64,000 bases of DNA from positions 2,839,001-2,903,000 of the forward strand of contig CP119316.1 in NCBI GenBank assembly GCA_029202985.1, given 5' to 3'. This DNA is from Candidatus Andeanibacterium colombiense. Its GTDB lineage: Bacteria > Pseudomonadota > Alphaproteobacteria > Sphingomonadales > Sphingomonadaceae. Below are positions 10,081-18,655 of this stretch, piece after piece. The notes under the pieces were generated by a model, which was not told the origin of the DNA, made no database searches, and saw only the letters and a list, made by a program, of their open reading frames with translations. Numbering within the stretch: position 1 is the first letter of the stretch; the number at the start of each line of letters is the position of its first letter. The translations under genes were made by a program, and so were the position numbers.

Positions 10081-10641
10081 TCAATGCTCGGCAGGCTTGC
10101 CGACGAATTGTCCGAGCAGCATCGACGTTGCCGAGAGATCGCTTTCTTCCCCACTGGCCTTGGCGCCATGCGGTAGCTTTTCGCACTCCCGCATCAACAG
10201 GCGGATATCATTGTTGAGCGGTTCGTTTTCCCGATTGAGCGCAAGGCCTTCGCGCATCAACGTCAGTGCCTCGTCGAATTCGTCGCGCACCAGGTGGATC
10301 AACCCATCGACGAATTTGCGCAGGTAGAAATCGGCGGGAAGCCGTTGCAGCGGCCCCCAGGTCGAGAGCGCGCGATCGACTTCGCCGGAGGTCAGCTCGA
10401 AGAAGCCGAGTTGATAGCGCGCGATGTGGAATTCGGGGGCCAGTTGTACAGCCCGCATAAGCGCGGAATGCGCCTCGAGCGGCTGTTGCTGGCCTGCCAG
10501 GATCGAGCCGCGCATGAAGTGTAGCCGGGGATCGTTTGCAAAGCGTTGCAAAAGTCGATCAACCTCGGCAAGATCCGTGGTGTCGTCCTTCTGGAGGGCC
10601 TCCATAAGGCCAGCCATTTCTTCATCGCCGCACAATTCCAT
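10081..10641 (-). CDS. TPR-like flagellar-cluster protein
   Basis: A 186-residue protein with two or three tetratricopeptide-like helix pairs (LHFMRGSILAGQQQPLEAHSAL, split around residues 38-60; ARYQLGFFELTSGEVDRAL near 75-93; DEALTLMREGLAL near 120-133). The ATG at 10641 has a strong AGGAGG site five bases upstream, so the start is secure. It follows the sigma-28 gene by nine bases and so is in the same transcript. No signal peptide is present. A regulatory or chaperone role for late flagellar subunits is possible, but nothing in the sequence proves it. Confidence 0.7.
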   Translation of the reverse strand: MELCGDEEMAGLMEALQKDDTTDLAEVDRLLQRFANDPRLHFMRGSILAGQQQPLEAHSALMRAVQLAPEFHIARYQLGFFELTSGEVDRALSTWGPLQRLPADFYLRKFVDGLIHLVRDEFDEALTLMREGLALNRENEPLNNDIRLLMRECEKLPHGAKASGEESDLSATSMLLGQFVGKPAEH

Positions 10642-10650
10642 AAGTCCCTC

Positions 10651-11391
10651 CTAACGTAATTTTGCCAGCAGGCTCCTGAGCTTCTCTAGGCCGGAGCGGT
10701 GAATTTGCGAGACCCTGCCCTTGGTGACCCCCATTAACAGCGCAATCTGCTGAAAACTGACGCCATTGCGATAATGCTGGCGGATGACGAAACTTTCGCG
10801 TTCCGGCAAATTGTCGACCAGTTGATGGATCCTGGTGTGGAGTTCGTTCCAGGCGAGGCTTTCATAGGGTGACGGCGCCGGGTCGGGGATCGCTTCGAGC
10901 TCCGCGCTGGCGTCCATGTCGAGCATCAGCCCCAAGGCGATCGTTGCCGACAACGCCGATAGGGCCGCGAGTGGCTCCACGACCGACGACGGATGCAAGG
11001 ACTTCAGCCGATCGCGTTCGGTCCGCCGTCGATGACGGGACTGCGCGGCTGCCTCGCTTGCCTGGGCCAAGCCATTGGCGATGTGGCCGTTGATGCGGAT
11101 GCGGGCATAGGCTTCGAACGGCACGTTGCGTCTGCAATCGAACCGTTGGATAGCCTGAAGCAAGCCGTCGTAGGCTAACTGTTCGATATCCTCGCGCTCT
11201 GAACTCCCAGCCCTGCGACGCGCGAACTGAGCATTCGCCAGGCGAGCGGCAAAGGGACGATAATGTTCGAACAGCCGGGTCCGGGTCTCGGCGTTTCTTT
11301 CCTCGGTATGGGCGCGCCATAAAGCCGCTTCTACCCGTTCGGGGAGCAGGAGCAGGTCGACACCCCGGCGCGGCGAAACCCTCGCGATCAT
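10651..11391 (-). CDS. fliA: RNA polymerase sigma factor for flagellar operons (sigma-28, FliA/WhiG type)
   Basis: A 246-residue sigma-70 family protein without region 1. Region 2 is seen as EDIEQLAYDGLLQAIQRFD followed by NVPFEAYARIRINGHI. Region 4 ends in a helix-turn-helix, VSFQQIALLMGVTKGRVSQ, near residues 205-225, then IHRSGLEKLRSLL. Length and order fit FliA. Its start overlaps the stop of the fliP-like gene in the arrangement ATGA, so it is translated as part of the hook-basal-body operon. In the family FliA drives late genes and is held by FlgM until hook completion; no flgM and no late genes are present here. Region 3 is rather divergent. Confidence 0.9.
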   Translation of the reverse strand: MIARVSPRRGVDLLLLPERVEAALWRAHTEERNAETRTRLFEHYRPFAARLANAQFARRRAGSSEREDIEQLAYDGLLQAIQRFDCRRNVPFEAYARIRINGHIANGLAQASEAAAQSRHRRRTERDRLKSLHPSSVVEPLAALSALSATIALGLMLDMDASAELEAIPDPAPSPYESLAWNELHTRIHQLVDNLPERESFVIRQHYRNGVSFQQIALLMGVTKGRVSQIHRSGLEKLRSLLAKLR

Positions 11392-12092
11392 GTAAAACTG
11401 CCGAGTAACCCTTCCAGCACGAGGCTCCAGCCATCGATCAGCACGAACATCAAAACCTTGATTGGTAGCGAAATGGTAGCCGGTGGGACCATCATCATGC
11501 CAAGCGAGAGAAGGATGCTCGCGACCACAAGGTCGATCAGGAGGAAAGGCAGTAGGATCACGAAGCCGATGGTGAAGCCTACCCGCAACTCATTGAGCAT
11601 GAAGGCGGGGACGAGCTTCAGCAGCTCCACATCCCGCGGCGTTGCAGGGAGAGCCGTTCCGGACATGCGGTAAACCATCTCAAGGTCGCGCTCGCGGGTA
11701 TGAACGAGCATGAAGTCGCGCAATGGTTCGGAGCCGTCCTTCAATACCTGGGTCAGAAGGTCTTTCAGCGCGGTATCGACGAGATGCTCGATCGCGCGCC
11801 TGTCCTGCCGTGTTCGGCGTTCACGCTCGCCAATTTCCCGCCCGAGCAAGAGTCCCGCGAGATCGAGCATAGCGCTTTCGCGCACCGCCAGCCGATATGC
11901 TTTTCCCTGCCCAAGAGTATGGAAACCGGTCGAACAATTGGTGCCCTCAGACGATTCCCAGCGCGTCGGCGCGGTGAGGGCGTCGGCGGCAAGCCATTTC
12001 GCACACCATTCATCCAGCGCGCCAACGACCGGTTCGGCGGTTCGAGCATCGCTGAGGGCGCTTGACGGCAACCAGGGAACTTCCTTGCTCAT
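11388..12092 (-). CDS. Chimeric FliP: switch-protein-like N-terminus joined to the C-terminal half of FliP
   Basis: A 234-residue protein. From about residue 120 to the end it is unmistakably the C-terminal half of the export-gate protein FliP: EPLRDFMLVHTRERDL, then IGFVILLPFLLIDLVVASIL, then LGMMMVPPATISLPIK and LFVLIDGWSLV. The N-terminal half of FliP, with its first two membrane segments and the signal sequence, is absent. In its place are about 115 soluble residues (WLPSSAL, ALDEWCAKWL, a Trp-rich stretch, then RRAIEHLVDTALKDLLTQVLK) that resemble the amino-terminal region of FliM/FliN/YscQ switch proteins without their SpoA domain. The frame is open across the join near 11726-11762. Start and stop overlap the neighbours as ATGA. 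The FliP half is certain; the switch-protein origin of the rest is inference. A normal FliP function is unlikely. Confidence 0.8.
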   Translation of the reverse strand: MSKEVPWLPSSALSDARTAEPVVGALDEWCAKWLAADALTAPTRWESSEGTNCSTGFHTLGQGKAYRLAVRESAMLDLAGLLLGREIGERERRTRQDRRAIEHLVDTALKDLLTQVLKDGSEPLRDFMLVHTRERDLEMVYRMSGTALPATPRDVELLKLVPAFMLNELRVGFTIGFVILLPFLLIDLVVASILLSLGMMMVPPATISLPIKVLMFVLIDGWSLVLEGLLGSFT

Positions 12093-13261
12093 CCTTGGCC
12101 GCGGATGCCGAAGAGCTGCTGGATCATGTCGTTCGAGACGCTGATGATCTGCGAAGAAGCTTGGAAGCCGCGCTGAATCAGGATCAACTCGGCAAACTGC
12201 GACCCCAGATCGACATTCGATGCTTCGAGCCGCTTGCTTAGGATGGTGCCGACGCGGGTATCTTCGGCCGAAAGATATTGGACCTGCGCAAAGCCATTAT
12301 CGGCGAAAAGCCCTCCGCTGCGCTGTTGCAGTTTCTGGGCGTCCCGGAAGTCTGCGAGTGCGATCGAACCGAGCGATTTCTTTTCCGCGTTGCTGTAAGT
12401 GATTTCCAACTGGCCCTTTTCATTGACCGCAAGGCTGGAAATCGAGCCGGTTGCGCGTCCGTCAACGTCGGCTGCACGCAGCGACGATACTGTGCCTTCC
12501 GAATTGGAAGTGACGCCAGAGAAATCGAACGCGACAGAAAGTCCCGAAGCGGAGTCCGCGAAATTGAGGGTCTCGGTCAGCGGATCGACCGCGCCAGCCG
12601 CGAATTTTAGCGTTTTGGTACCGATTTCCACTCCCTTGTCGTCGGTTACCTTGAGAGTCCACTCGTCGAATACCGTTTCCTCGCGTGAGAATTTGAGTGT
12701 CCAGAGATGCGCTTCGCCGCGTTCGTCGTAGACCTTCACGTCCGGGATCGTAAACTCGGTCGCCGTTGAAGACAGGTTTTGGGCGAACTTGATCTTGGTC
12801 GTTTCTTCCGGTGGGCTGGAGAGTTCGTCATCGACGTTCACGCTTGCCGGGCGGCCTGAGTCGTCGAGTATGGCGAGGCGATGGTCGGTCCCGGAAAGGA
12901 CCAGGTAGCCATCATCGTCGATCGCGAAGCTGCCGGTGCGGGTGTAGTATGTCTGCCCTTCGTCGAGCAGCACGAAGAAGCCGTTGCCGTCGATCGCGAG
13001 GTCAAGATCCCGGTCGGTCTGGCGGAGCTCACCCTGCTGGAAATTGGTGCTGATCTGATCCAGCGTTACACCGTGGCCGGACGGTGAGCTCACGGAATAG
13101 CTAAGACCTCCGCTACTGCCCGCGCCGTAGACGTCCGAGAAGGTTACGTCCGACGCTTTAAAGCCCGAAGTATTGAGATTGCTGACGTTATTGCTGACAG
13201 CTTTAAGGCCTTCCGAATAGGCGGTGAGGCCGCTCAGGCCGATATAGATTGATCCGAACAT
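12089..13261 (-). CDS. flgE: Flagellar hook protein FlgE
   Basis: A 390-residue axial protein. The N-terminus MFGSIYIGLSGLTAYSEGLK with SNNVSNLNTSGFKASD is the shared rod-hook signature, and the C-terminus FQASSQIISVSNDMIQQLF is the matching D0 helix. Between them lie the D1 and D2 beta domains, with DLDLAIDGNGFFVL near residue 83 typical of hook proteins. Length is normal for FlgE. It follows flgD by one base and overlaps the next gene by four. It is exported by the flagellar type III system and polymerises into the hook under length control by FliK. Confidence 0.95.
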   Translation of the reverse strand: MFGSIYIGLSGLTAYSEGLKAVSNNVSNLNTSGFKASDVTFSDVYGAGSSGGLSYSVSSPSGHGVTLDQISTNFQQGELRQTDRDLDLAIDGNGFFVLLDEGQTYYTRTGSFAIDDDGYLVLSGTDHRLAILDDSGRPASVNVDDELSSPPEETTKIKFAQNLSSTATEFTIPDVKVYDERGEAHLWTLKFSREETVFDEWTLKVTDDKGVEIGTKTLKFAAGAVDPLTETLNFADSASGLSVAFDFSGVTSNSEGTVSSLRAADVDGRATGSISSLAVNEKGQLEITYSNAEKKSLGSIALADFRDAQKLQQRSGGLFADNGFAQVQYLSAEDTRVGTILSKRLEASNVDLGSQFAELILIQRGFQASSQIISVSNDMIQQLFGIRGQG

Positions 13262-13262
13262 T

Positions 13263-13700
13263 TCAGCTGGCCTCCTTTATCTGCAGCACGGAACTGAGAG
13301 GGATATCTGGGATCTGTAACGTGGCGGTCTGGACCGTCAGGCTTACGCCGCTCTCTCCGAAGACGATCGCAATGACCTTGCCGGTCTGGATGGCGGGGCC
13401 TTGCTGGATATCGACTATCTTGCCGAGCAAGCTGGCGGCCTGTGTGCTCGATTCGGCGGAGACCAGCGTTTGCAAATTGTCCGCCATCGATTGTGTTTGC
13501 TGAATCTGCGCAAACTGGGCGAGCTGCGAAACGAACTGGAAATTGTCCATCGGCTTCAGCGGATCCTGATAGGTCAGCTGGGTCAGCACGATCTTGAGCA
13601 GGTCTTCGAACCCCAGTCCGAACGCGGCCGTTGCATCCTGGGAATTCTGCGACGTGCCGGATAACGACCCGCCGATGCCGGTGATGGGAGTGCTGGCCAT
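13263..13700 (-). CDS. flgD: Flagellar hook-capping protein FlgD
   Basis: A 145-residue protein with the conserved FlgD N-terminal block: FLKIVLTQLTYQDPLKPMDN is represented here by LLKIVLTQLTYQDPLKPMDN at about residues 34-53, then QFVSQLAQFAQIQQTQSM. The cap is short: enteric FlgD is over 220 residues, and the C-terminal Tudor and FnIII-like part is reduced to a single small beta region (KVIAIVFGESGVSLTVQT). It sits between fliK and flgE, as expected for a hook module. Function as scaffold for hook polymerisation follows from the family; the short C-terminus resembles compact alphaproteobacterial versions. Confidence 0.92.
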   Translation of the reverse strand: MASTPITGIGGSLSGTSQNSQDATAAFGLGFEDLLKIVLTQLTYQDPLKPMDNFQFVSQLAQFAQIQQTQSMADNLQTLVSAESSTQAASLLGKIVDIQQGPAIQTGKVIAIVFGESGVSLTVQTATLQIPDIPLSSVLQIKEAS

Positions 13701-14528
13701 CTAAGCTTCTCCTCGCGCGATTTCATGGATGACGATCTCGTGCCGGTGATGCCCCTGCTGCTCGAGCAGCCGCGACACTTGCGCTTCGAGTTCGGTGCGC
13801 TCGCCGCCCGCGAGACGGGGAAGACGCAGCACCAGTCGCAGTCCGGACTCGAGTGCGATCAACTGCGCGCCGAAGGGAGAGAGATTTCGTACGGAGTTTG
13901 TCGGTGGGGCCGGAGCGGCTGAACTCTGCCGGGCGGACCGCAGCGGACCGCGCTCGGGCGCGATCTGCTGGCGGGCTGGCAATTCGGGTGGCCCTCGTGA
14001 AACGGAAGCGGCGGCCGGCGTGGAAGCGCTTCGGATTGGCGGCAGGGATGTACCGGCGGCCGACGGCGTTTCCGCGTGGACAGCCGGCGGTACGAAGGTA
14101 GCAGCCCAGTGTGCGAGAAATTCGCAAAGGGTCGGTCCGGCCTGGGCTTCTGAGGAGTCCGCCATCCGGCCCTGGGCTCCCAGCCGTGCGTGCGGAAGGC
14201 CGCCGGCTTCATGCAGGGGTTGCGCGTCGCTGGGCCCGCGGAAGTTGAGAGCAATTTCGACCAGCAGGCGGCCCTGCGCGAAAGATTTGCTCGAAGCTCC
14301 GATCCGCGGGCAACAGTCTGGCGCGCTGTTCTCGTCCCCGTCGTCCGGCTGCTGCGCGAGCGCCCACTTGTTTGGGGCGGCGTCATGCGCGTGGTCTGAT
14401 TGCTGCGGGCTAAGCATCGCGGCGAGCATTTCCGCGAAGCTTCCCCTCTCGCGTCCGGAACCCTCGTCGAACCGCTCGGAAAGCTGCGGCGTGCCTGATG
14501 GCTGCGGGATGGAAGTGGCGATTTTCAT
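13701..14528 (-). CDS. fliK: Flagellar hook-length control protein, FliK-like
   Basis: A 275-residue, Pro/Ala/Ser-rich, low-complexity protein with a conserved-looking C-terminal segment (LRLVLRLPRLAGGERTELEA, then RLLEQQGHHRHEIVIHE). The C-terminal pattern, two strands rich in Leu/Val and a Gln-Gly turn, resembles the FliK substrate-specificity-switch domain. The long disordered N-terminal region fits a molecular ruler. Position between fliJ and flgD is the classic place of fliK. It overlaps fliJ by four bases. FliK acts on FlhB, and flhB is not in this window. The call rests on context plus a weak C-terminal match. Confidence 0.75.
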   Translation of the reverse strand: MKIATSIPQPSGTPQLSERFDEGSGRERGSFAEMLAAMLSPQQSDHAHDAAPNKWALAQQPDDGDENSAPDCCPRIGASSKSFAQGRLLVEIALNFRGPSDAQPLHEAGGLPHARLGAQGRMADSSEAQAGPTLCEFLAHWAATFVPPAVHAETPSAAGTSLPPIRSASTPAAASVSRGPPELPARQQIAPERGPLRSARQSSAAPAPPTNSVRNLSPFGAQLIALESGLRLVLRLPRLAGGERTELEAQVSRLLEQQGHHRHEIVIHEIARGEA

Positions 14529-14983
14529 GCCTGCCTCATCAATCTGCGCGCAGTAGCGAGGCCGTTGGCTTCCAAGGTGGCGGCCTCGTCGCGCTTGTCG
14601 GCCAGCGCTCGCGCCAGCTTGCGATGTATGCCGACCGCCTGTTCTTCGCGCGCCCGCTCGCGCCTGACGGCGGTTTGCGCCTCTTCTTCTGTCTCTTCCC
14701 GGCGAGAGACTGTGTCGGCAGCCGCGTCGCGTGCGACGGCCAGCTCTTCGAACAGCGCTCGCCCAATGCGCCAGCGGTCGAAATCGAGCACTTCGGAAGC
14801 CAGCACGGATTCCATCTCGCGCATTCCTCCGGCGAAACCGCGATCGGCTGCGGCCAATGCCTGCTCGGCATCGGCGCGGAGCGCCCGCGCTGTGGCCAAT
14901 TCGGTGCGGCTGGCATCCGCCTTGAGTGTCTGGAGAGCGGCCACGTCTGCGAGACGCCGCACGAGGCCGGCTTGCTTACGCAT
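14525..14983 (-). CDS. fliJ: Flagellar export protein FliJ
   Basis: About 152 residues, almost entirely alpha-helical and charged, with heptad-like patterning of a coiled coil (LATARALRADAEQALAAA, then EETEEEAQTAVRRERAREEQ). FliJ is the coiled-coil stalk that links the FliI hexamer to FlhA. The ATG at 14983 has a GGGGGGAAG ribosome site and overlaps the fliI stop by eight bases. Position directly after fliI and before fliK supports the name more than sequence does, since FliJ is poorly conserved. Confidence 0.82.
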   Translation of the reverse strand: MRKQAGLVRRLADVAALQTLKADASRTELATARALRADAEQALAAADRGFAGGMREMESVLASEVLDFDRWRIGRALFEELAVARDAAADTVSRREETEEEAQTAVRRERAREEQAVGIHRKLARALADKRDEAATLEANGLATARRLMRQA

Positions 14984-16298
14984 CGGTACTTCCCCCCAAC
15001 AGCTTGGCAAGCGAAGCGCAGGTCGCTGCCCAGTCGCTGCGCTCGCCCGCTTTCTGGCACAGCCACTCGGTCAGCGTCGGCTGGATCGCGATCGCTGCGT
15101 CGATCTCCGCGCTCGCGCCGTTCCGATATAGCCCGCTCTCGATCATCGGCCGGGCTTCCTCGTGGGTTGCGATCAGTGCGTGGGCGCGGCGCATCAGGCC
15201 GTACTCGTCGGTATTGAGCAAATCGTCGGCCAGCCGGCTGACGCTGCGTGACACGTCAATCGCCGGGAAATGGCGCTTCTCGGCAAAGCTCCGCGACAGC
15301 ACGATATGGCCGTCGAGCACCGATTTCATCAGTTCGACAACCGGATCGTCGACGTCGTCGGTCTCACTGAGCACGGTGATGACGGCACTTATGGCACCGC
15401 CTCCGCGCGAAGCGCCGCACCGTTCGACCAGGCGCGGCAATACGGAAAAAACGTTCGGGGTCAGGCCGCGCATCGCGGGCGGCAAGCCGGCGGCGAGACC
15501 GATTTCTCGCAAAGCCTGGGCGACCCGGGTCACCGAATCCACCAGAAGCAGAACATGCTCGCCCTTGTCGCGCCAATGTTCCGCCAGTCCCACCGCCTGC
15601 TCGATCGCTCGCAGGCGCAGGCTCGCGCTCTCGTCTGCGGTCGCGGCCACCAGCGTCGAGCGCGTCGCGTTCTCGCTCGCCTGCAACATGCGCCAGAGCT
15701 TGTCGACTTCGCGCCCGCGCTCCCCGACCAGGCACAGCACGATCCGGTCGCAACGGGTTTGACGCGCGATCTGATCGAGCAAGGTGGTTTTGCCGACCCC
15801 GCTCGCAGCGAAAATTCCAATCCGCTGACCCTTTCCGAGCGGCAGCAGCGCGTCGATCGCGCGAACGCCGGTTTCGAGTCGCTCGCTCGGTGCGATCCGG
15901 GCGAGTGCGCGCAAGGGCCGCCCTTGCCGCGTCTGGCGGCGATCGGGAAGGATCGCTTCGCCGTCGTCGAGTGGCCGGGCAAGGCCGTCGATCGCACGGC
16001 CGCCAAACGCGTCCCCGACCGGAACGAGGTCCATCTGCGGTGCGGCGGAGACGGTCGCCCCGAGCGAGAGCCGTGGCGGATGGGCCACGGGCACGAGCCT
16101 GATCCGATCGTGCTCGACCGCGACCACTTCGGCGATCGCGGGGTCACCCCCATCGATGGATTCGATCTCGCAGTAATCGCCGACGCTGGCGACCGGGCCG
16201 TCGGCTTCGAAGAATTCACCGGTAAGCCTGCTCAGCGATCCGGCGGCATAAGAGAATTCGGCCGCTTCGAGGCGGGCTATAAATCGATGCGGTTTCAT
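14976..16298 (-). CDS. fliI: Flagellum-specific ATP synthase FliI
   Basis: A 440-residue ATPase homologous to the F1 beta subunit. The Walker A motif ASGVGKTT is at residues 165-172, followed by CDRIVLCLVGERGREV, the family signature, and the Walker B region VLLLVDSVTRVAQALREIGLA. It energises export of flagellar subunits as a hexamer with FliH and FliJ on the cytoplasmic side of the gate. The ATG at 16298 overlaps the fliH stop as ATGA, which fixes the start; an upstream in-frame ATG at 16352 lies within fliH. Length and motifs are normal, so this component appears functional. Confidence 0.96.
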   Translation of the reverse strand: MKPHRFIARLEAAEFSYAAGSLSRLTGEFFEADGPVASVGDYCEIESIDGGDPAIAEVVAVEHDRIRLVPVAHPPRLSLGATVSAAPQMDLVPVGDAFGGRAIDGLARPLDDGEAILPDRRQTRQGRPLRALARIAPSERLETGVRAIDALLPLGKGQRIGIFAASGVGKTTLLDQIARQTRCDRIVLCLVGERGREVDKLWRMLQASENATRSTLVAATADESASLRLRAIEQAVGLAEHWRDKGEHVLLLVDSVTRVAQALREIGLAAGLPPAMRGLTPNVFSVLPRLVERCGASRGGGAISAVITVLSETDDVDDPVVELMKSVLDGHIVLSRSFAEKRHFPAIDVSRSVSRLADDLLNTDEYGLMRRAHALIATHEEARPMIESGLYRNGASAEIDAAIAIQPTLTEWLCQKAGERSDWAATCASLAKLLGGSTDA

Positions 16299-17005
16299 CG
16301 TGCATCGCCTGCAGAACCGAGTTCCTCGAAGAACGCGGCGAGCCGCTGCCACTGGCCCGGCAGGCCAAGATCGATCGTGCCAAGACGCAGATCGATCGCG
16401 CAGCCGCCAGCATCGAGGGCTTCGTCCTGTTCGATGGTGATCCCTGGAAATCGGGTTTCCAGTGCGCGCAATTCCTCTTCGGAGCGGAAATCGCGCGACG
16501 ATATCCTAAGCGTCTGGACGAGCTCGCGCTTGATCGCCGTAAGCGCGCGGGCGATCGTCTCGCCGATCAGTTCTACATGGCGGCTTTCGTCGGCGAAGAT
16601 CCGGCCCACCGCGGTCCGCGCCAGTTGCAGTGCCAAAAGCTCGTATTCGCCAAGCCGCATCGAATGGGCTTGCTGCATTGCTTCGAGACCCGCACGCAGC
16701 AGCTCGAGCCGCTTCTCTGTTTCGCCTGTGGCAAGATACTCTCCTTCGTGCCGGCCGCGCGCAAAGGCGGCGTCCTCGCGGGCATCTGCGTCGCTTTCGG
16801 TATCGGCGAGCCGCTGGTGCAAAGCGGCTATCTCCGCTTCGAGTTCGCTGCGTTCCTGTTCGAAACGGGCTTCAACCCGAACCGTCGTTGCCCCAGGCAA
16901 ACGCGGGAGCACCACCGCAGTCGCTTCCGGTTCCTCCAGGACAGTGCCGAGCGGCCGAACGGCGGAAAGCGCGTCTGCGCTGCCGGCCTTGAGCAGCATG
17001 CTCAT
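16295..17005 (-). CDS. fliH: Flagellar assembly protein FliH
   Basis: A 236-residue helical protein. The middle (about residues 50-130) is a charged coiled coil, EQERSELEAEIAALHQRLAD in part, and the C-terminal half carries a FliH/V-ATPase E-like region (ARTAVGRIFADESRHVELIGETIARAL split here). FliH binds FliI as a dimer and holds it inactive until docking. The gene sits directly before fliI with a four-base overlap and after orf126 with a four-base overlap. Sequence conservation in this family is low; operon position makes the call firm. Confidence 0.87.
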   Translation of the reverse strand: MSMLLKAGSADALSAVRPLGTVLEEPEATAVVLPRLPGATTVRVEARFEQERSELEAEIAALHQRLADTESDADAREDAAFARGRHEGEYLATGETEKRLELLRAGLEAMQQAHSMRLGEYELLALQLARTAVGRIFADESRHVELIGETIARALTAIKRELVQTLRISSRDFRSEEELRALETRFPGITIEQDEALDAGGCAIDLRLGTIDLGLPGQWQRLAAFFEELGSAGDAR

Positions 17006-17382
17006 AGAAGTTCCTTCACCGACCGCAGCAGCATCTGCACAAGGGCCGCGAAAGAAAGGGGCGTTTCGGTCTCTTCGGCCCGGGCGCTCTCCTGCTCATG
17101 GCCTTCCAGCAGCGCTGCGCGAACCGCCGGCTTGAGCGATGCCGCTTCGGGACCGCCTTTTTCGCATGCGTCGAGAATCTCGCCGAGCCACGGCGAATAA
17201 GCTCGGAAGCGCCGGTTGCGCGCGGCGATCTCGGATTCCTCGCGCTCCGGCACCGCGAGGATCTGCTGGAACGCGAGCCGCTGCTCTGCCGGAAGGCGGC
17301 GCATGATATTCTTGCGGTCGCCGACCGGCAGTTCACGCCATTGCTGCAGCAGGGGATCGGAAGGGCGCGCTTCAGCGGCCAT
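17002..17382 (-). CDS. Hypothetical protein in the position of fliG (orf126)
   Basis: A 126-residue helical protein lying between fliF and fliH, which is the usual place of fliG. It contains LLQQWRELPVGDRKNIMRRL followed by PAEQRLAFQQIL, and a hydrophobic C-terminal helix LSFAALVQMLLRSVKELL. It is far shorter than FliG (about 330 residues) and I see none of the FliG torque-helix charges or the EHPQ motif. It overlaps fliF by eleven bases and fliH by four, so it is a genuine member of the operon. It could be a rotor adaptor, a FliF-binding factor or a FliG relic; the sequence does not decide. Confidence 0.6.
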   Translation of the reverse strand: MAAEARPSDPLLQQWRELPVGDRKNIMRRLPAEQRLAFQQILAVPEREESEIAARNRRFRAYSPWLGEILDACEKGGPEAASLKPAVRAALLEGHEQESARAEETETPLSFAALVQMLLRSVKELL

Positions 17383-18655
17383 CGGCGAAGCCCTCTTTGA
17401 GCGCCAGGTTTTCAGCAAGCATATCGGCGAAGCTCTGCTGCTCGTCGGGGGAGAGACGGCTGCGGCGGCGTAGCAGGATCAGGATAAAGACCGCGAGTAT
17501 CGCCAGCATCCCCCACAACCATGCGCTGGCGAACCAATTGCCGGACATGGCGCGGTCGATGTTCGATGGCTTCGCAATAGGTGGGAGAGGCACCGCCTCG
17601 GGCTGCCCCATCAGCGGCGCGGGAGCAAACGTCGTCAGAGTGCCGACTTCGAACCGCAACACGTCGCCGCGTCCAGGCTCAAGGCCGGTTGCGTGGGTGA
17701 TAGCGGTGCGGAGCAGCTCGCGGTCCTCTCCCGTCAATTCCATCTCGGTTTGGAATGCGATCCGCAGGCTGAAATTGCGCTCGCCTGGGCTGGTCGAGGT
17801 GCTTGTCGCAGGGGTGGACGAAGGCGGCGCATCCGCAGCGGGCGCTGCGACAGCTTGGGTGGATTGTGTCGGCGCTGCATCGGGAAGCGGTTCGGCGCTC
17901 TTTGCGACGGCCAGCACGCGCACGTCGAAGGGGACGCCCGGTATGAGTTTTTCCGCCACTCCGCGCGCGCGGGCGCGGTAGTATTCTTCCAGCGCCGACT
18001 GTTCGTCGAGCACTTGCGGAGCCTCCTCGCCTTCGATCGGAACCGCGCTCAACAGCCGCCCGCGATGATCGAGAACCGCGACTTCGCGCGCGGGCAAATC
18101 GGTTACCGCGGCCGAGACGAGTTGTTGGATGCCGAGCACCCGTGCCGGGTCAAGCACCACGCCATCCTGGGTTTGCAGGGTCACCGCTGCCTTGGGGCCG
18201 GCTTGGTTGGCGCGGAACAGCGTTCGTTCGGGCATTGAGAGATGCACGCGTGCGAAGGCAATGCCCTCCATGCCCATGATCGTGCGCGCCAGTTCGCCTT
18301 GCAGCGCACGCTGGTAATTGACCTTCTGCGCGAATTCGGTGAGGCCCATGTCGGTTTCGTTGAACAATTCGAACCCGACGACACCGCCTATCGCGACATC
18401 CGATCCGGCGATCAGCACCCGTGCCCGGCTGACTTCGTCCTCTGGCACCATGATGCGGTGGCCGTTGTCCTCCAGCTTGTACTCGATGCCCTGCTTGTCG
18501 AGCACGGCGACGATCGCGGCCGCGTCACTTTCGCGCATATCCTCGTAGAGCATCGCATAGCCAGGCCGGAGGAAGGCGAAATAGAGGAGCCCCAGGACGA
18601 GGACGATGGCTGCGAAGAGCCCGCCGAACAGGATGAGTTGGCGGCGTTCCATCAC
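17372..18655 (-). CDS. fliF: Flagellar MS-ring protein FliF
   Basis: A 427-residue protein, short for FliF (usually 520-570). It has an N-terminal membrane segment (residues about 7-28), the secretin-like ring-building motifs with RPGYAMLYEDMRESDAAAI, VNYQRALQGELARTI and FARVHLSMPERTLF, and a second membrane helix near residues 378-395 (WLWGMLAILAVFILILL). The shortening falls in the beta-collar region and in the cytosolic tail, which ends LSPDEQQSFADMLAENLALK. That tail binds FliG in other bacteria, and fliG is missing here. It follows fliE with a four-base overlap. Confidence 0.93.
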   Translation of the reverse strand: MMERRQLILFGGLFAAIVLVLGLLYFAFLRPGYAMLYEDMRESDAAAIVAVLDKQGIEYKLEDNGHRIMVPEDEVSRARVLIAGSDVAIGGVVGFELFNETDMGLTEFAQKVNYQRALQGELARTIMGMEGIAFARVHLSMPERTLFRANQAGPKAAVTLQTQDGVVLDPARVLGIQQLVSAAVTDLPAREVAVLDHRGRLLSAVPIEGEEAPQVLDEQSALEEYYRARARGVAEKLIPGVPFDVRVLAVAKSAEPLPDAAPTQSTQAVAAPAADAPPSSTPATSTSTSPGERNFSLRIAFQTEMELTGEDRELLRTAITHATGLEPGRGDVLRFEVGTLTTFAPAPLMGQPEAVPLPPIAKPSNIDRAMSGNWFASAWLWGMLAILAVFILILLRRRSRLSPDEQQSFADMLAENLALKEGFADGR

